From Bacteroidia bacterium (GTDB taxonomy: Bacteria > Bacteroidota > Bacteroidia > Bacteroidales > CAJPTX01), in NCBI GenBank assembly GCA_905373625.1, contig CAJPTS010000102.1, positions 1-6,732 on the forward strand: a stretch of 6,732 bases of DNA. The letters are read 5' to 3'. Of the stretch, positions 6,237 through 6,732 are shown one piece after another. Numbering within the stretch: position 1 is the first letter of the stretch; each line of letters starts with the position of its first letter. Below the pieces are notes generated by a model. That model was not told the origin of the DNA and searched no databases. It saw nothing but the letters and a program-made list of their open reading frames with translations. The position numbers and the translations under genes are program-made.

Positions 6237-6732
6237 TTACATAAGCTGACGTCCTATGTAATCCCACATACGCGTGTAAAGATGCAGCGTTGCGCCGTTG
6301 CCATAAATATTGTGATTGCGGTCAGGATAGAACTGCATCTCAAACTGTTTTTGCGCTTGTACAAAACGCTCAACGATACGCATGGAGTGCTGGATGTGCA
6401 CGTTGTCATCATACGTCCCGTGCATCAGGAGCAAGCCGCCCTTTAATCGGTCAGCAAAGTGCAACGGAGCATTCTCATCATACCCTTTAGCATTCGTACT
6501 CGGTAAACCCATAAAGCGCTCGGTATAAATAGAGTCATAGAAACGCCAATTGGTCACAGGCGCTACTGCTATGCACATGCGGAAGAGATCCACCCCCTTC
6601 AATTTGCACGACAGAGACATATAACCACCATAACTCCACCCCCAGATCCCAATTCGTTTCGCATCGGTAAATGGCAAACTCGCCACGTATTCGGCTGCAT
6701 ATAATTGATCTTGGGTCTCCAGATTCCCTAAT
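6237..6732 (-). CDS. Dipeptidyl peptidase IV, S9B family, C-terminal part (5' end outside window)
   Basis: The frame stays open to the right edge, so only the last 165 or so residues of a protein normally about 700-750 long are present. They form the C-terminal half of the alpha/beta-hydrolase domain. The visible start is LGNLETQDQLYAAEY, as in Bacteroidales DPP IV. The nucleophile serine lies in GWSYGG (codon 6633-6635), the catalytic aspartate in HGTYDDNVH (6408-6410) and the histidine in PDRNHN (6312-6314). The asparagine after the two aspartates matches the DPP IV substrate-binding Asn. VAPVTNWRFYDS and YTERFMG are also typical of DPP IV rather than the prolyl tripeptidyl peptidase PtpA. 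The enzyme should release X-Pro or X-Ala dipeptides from peptide N-termini outside the cytoplasm. All three catalytic residues are intact. The beta-propeller and any signal peptide lie outside the window. An in-frame GTG at 6684-6686 is internal, not the start. Confidence 0.93.
   Translation of the reverse strand, partial: LGNLETQDQLYAAEYVASLPFTDAKRIGIWGWSYGGYMSLSCKLKGVDLFRMCIAVAPVTNWRFYDSIYTERFMGLPSTNAKGYDENAPLHFADRLKGGLLLMHGTYDDNVHIQHSMRIVERFVQAQKQFEMQFYPDRNHNIYGNGATLHLYTRMWDYIGRQLM

Noticed and set aside
6049..6249. 66-residue plus-strand frame covering the 6104-6236 gap
   Set aside because: Half of it is antisense to the lipoprotein leader and the rest is AT-rich intergenic DNA; no start context or family resemblance.

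Overview
The window looks like chromosomal DNA from a member of the Bacteroidota, most likely order Bacteroidales. This rests on the protein families present: DUF4783, a DUF4831-like C-terminus, a Bacteroidales-style dipeptidyl peptidase IV, a DUF4197 lipoprotein and a GH171/DUF1343 muramidase. It also fits the AT-rich leaders, most of which lack a Shine-Dalgarno sequence. No tRNA, rRNA, insertion sequence, CRISPR array or phage gene was seen. The content looks like ordinary core or envelope housekeeping DNA rather than a mobile island.

Layout. Bases 1-1833 are read on the plus strand. They hold the 3' end of a DUF4831-like secreted protein (1-186), then after a single base a cytoplasmic M20D amidohydrolase (188-1312), then a small exported DUF4783 protein (1429-1833). 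A 31-bp convergent junction follows, with a possible terminator hairpin. Everything after it is on the minus strand. In transcription order from the right edge these are: the C-terminal third or less of a dipeptidyl peptidase IV (6237-6732, running off the window), a DUF4197 lipoprotein (5294-6103), a secreted and highly charged coiled-coil protein (4487-5071), a sigma-54-type response regulator joined to it by a TGATG stop/start overlap (3294-4487), and an exported exo-beta-N-acetylmuramidase of the NamZ family (1865-3034).

How the genes may work together. Three gene products break down peptides or cell-wall material. DPP IV cuts dipeptides from proline-containing peptides outside the cytoplasm, NamZ releases MurNAc from peptidoglycan fragments, and the M20D enzyme removes acyl groups from amino acids or peptides in the cytoplasm. 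That suits a peptide- and wall-scavenging lifestyle, but they are not shown to share an operon.

The most unusual unit is the two-gene coiled-coil/response-regulator pair. The regulator has receiver and AAA+ domains but stops before any DNA-binding helix-turn-helix, and its sigma-54 contact loop reads GAFTSA instead of GAFTGA. Its partner is an exported helical protein of no recognised family. No histidine kinase lies in the window.
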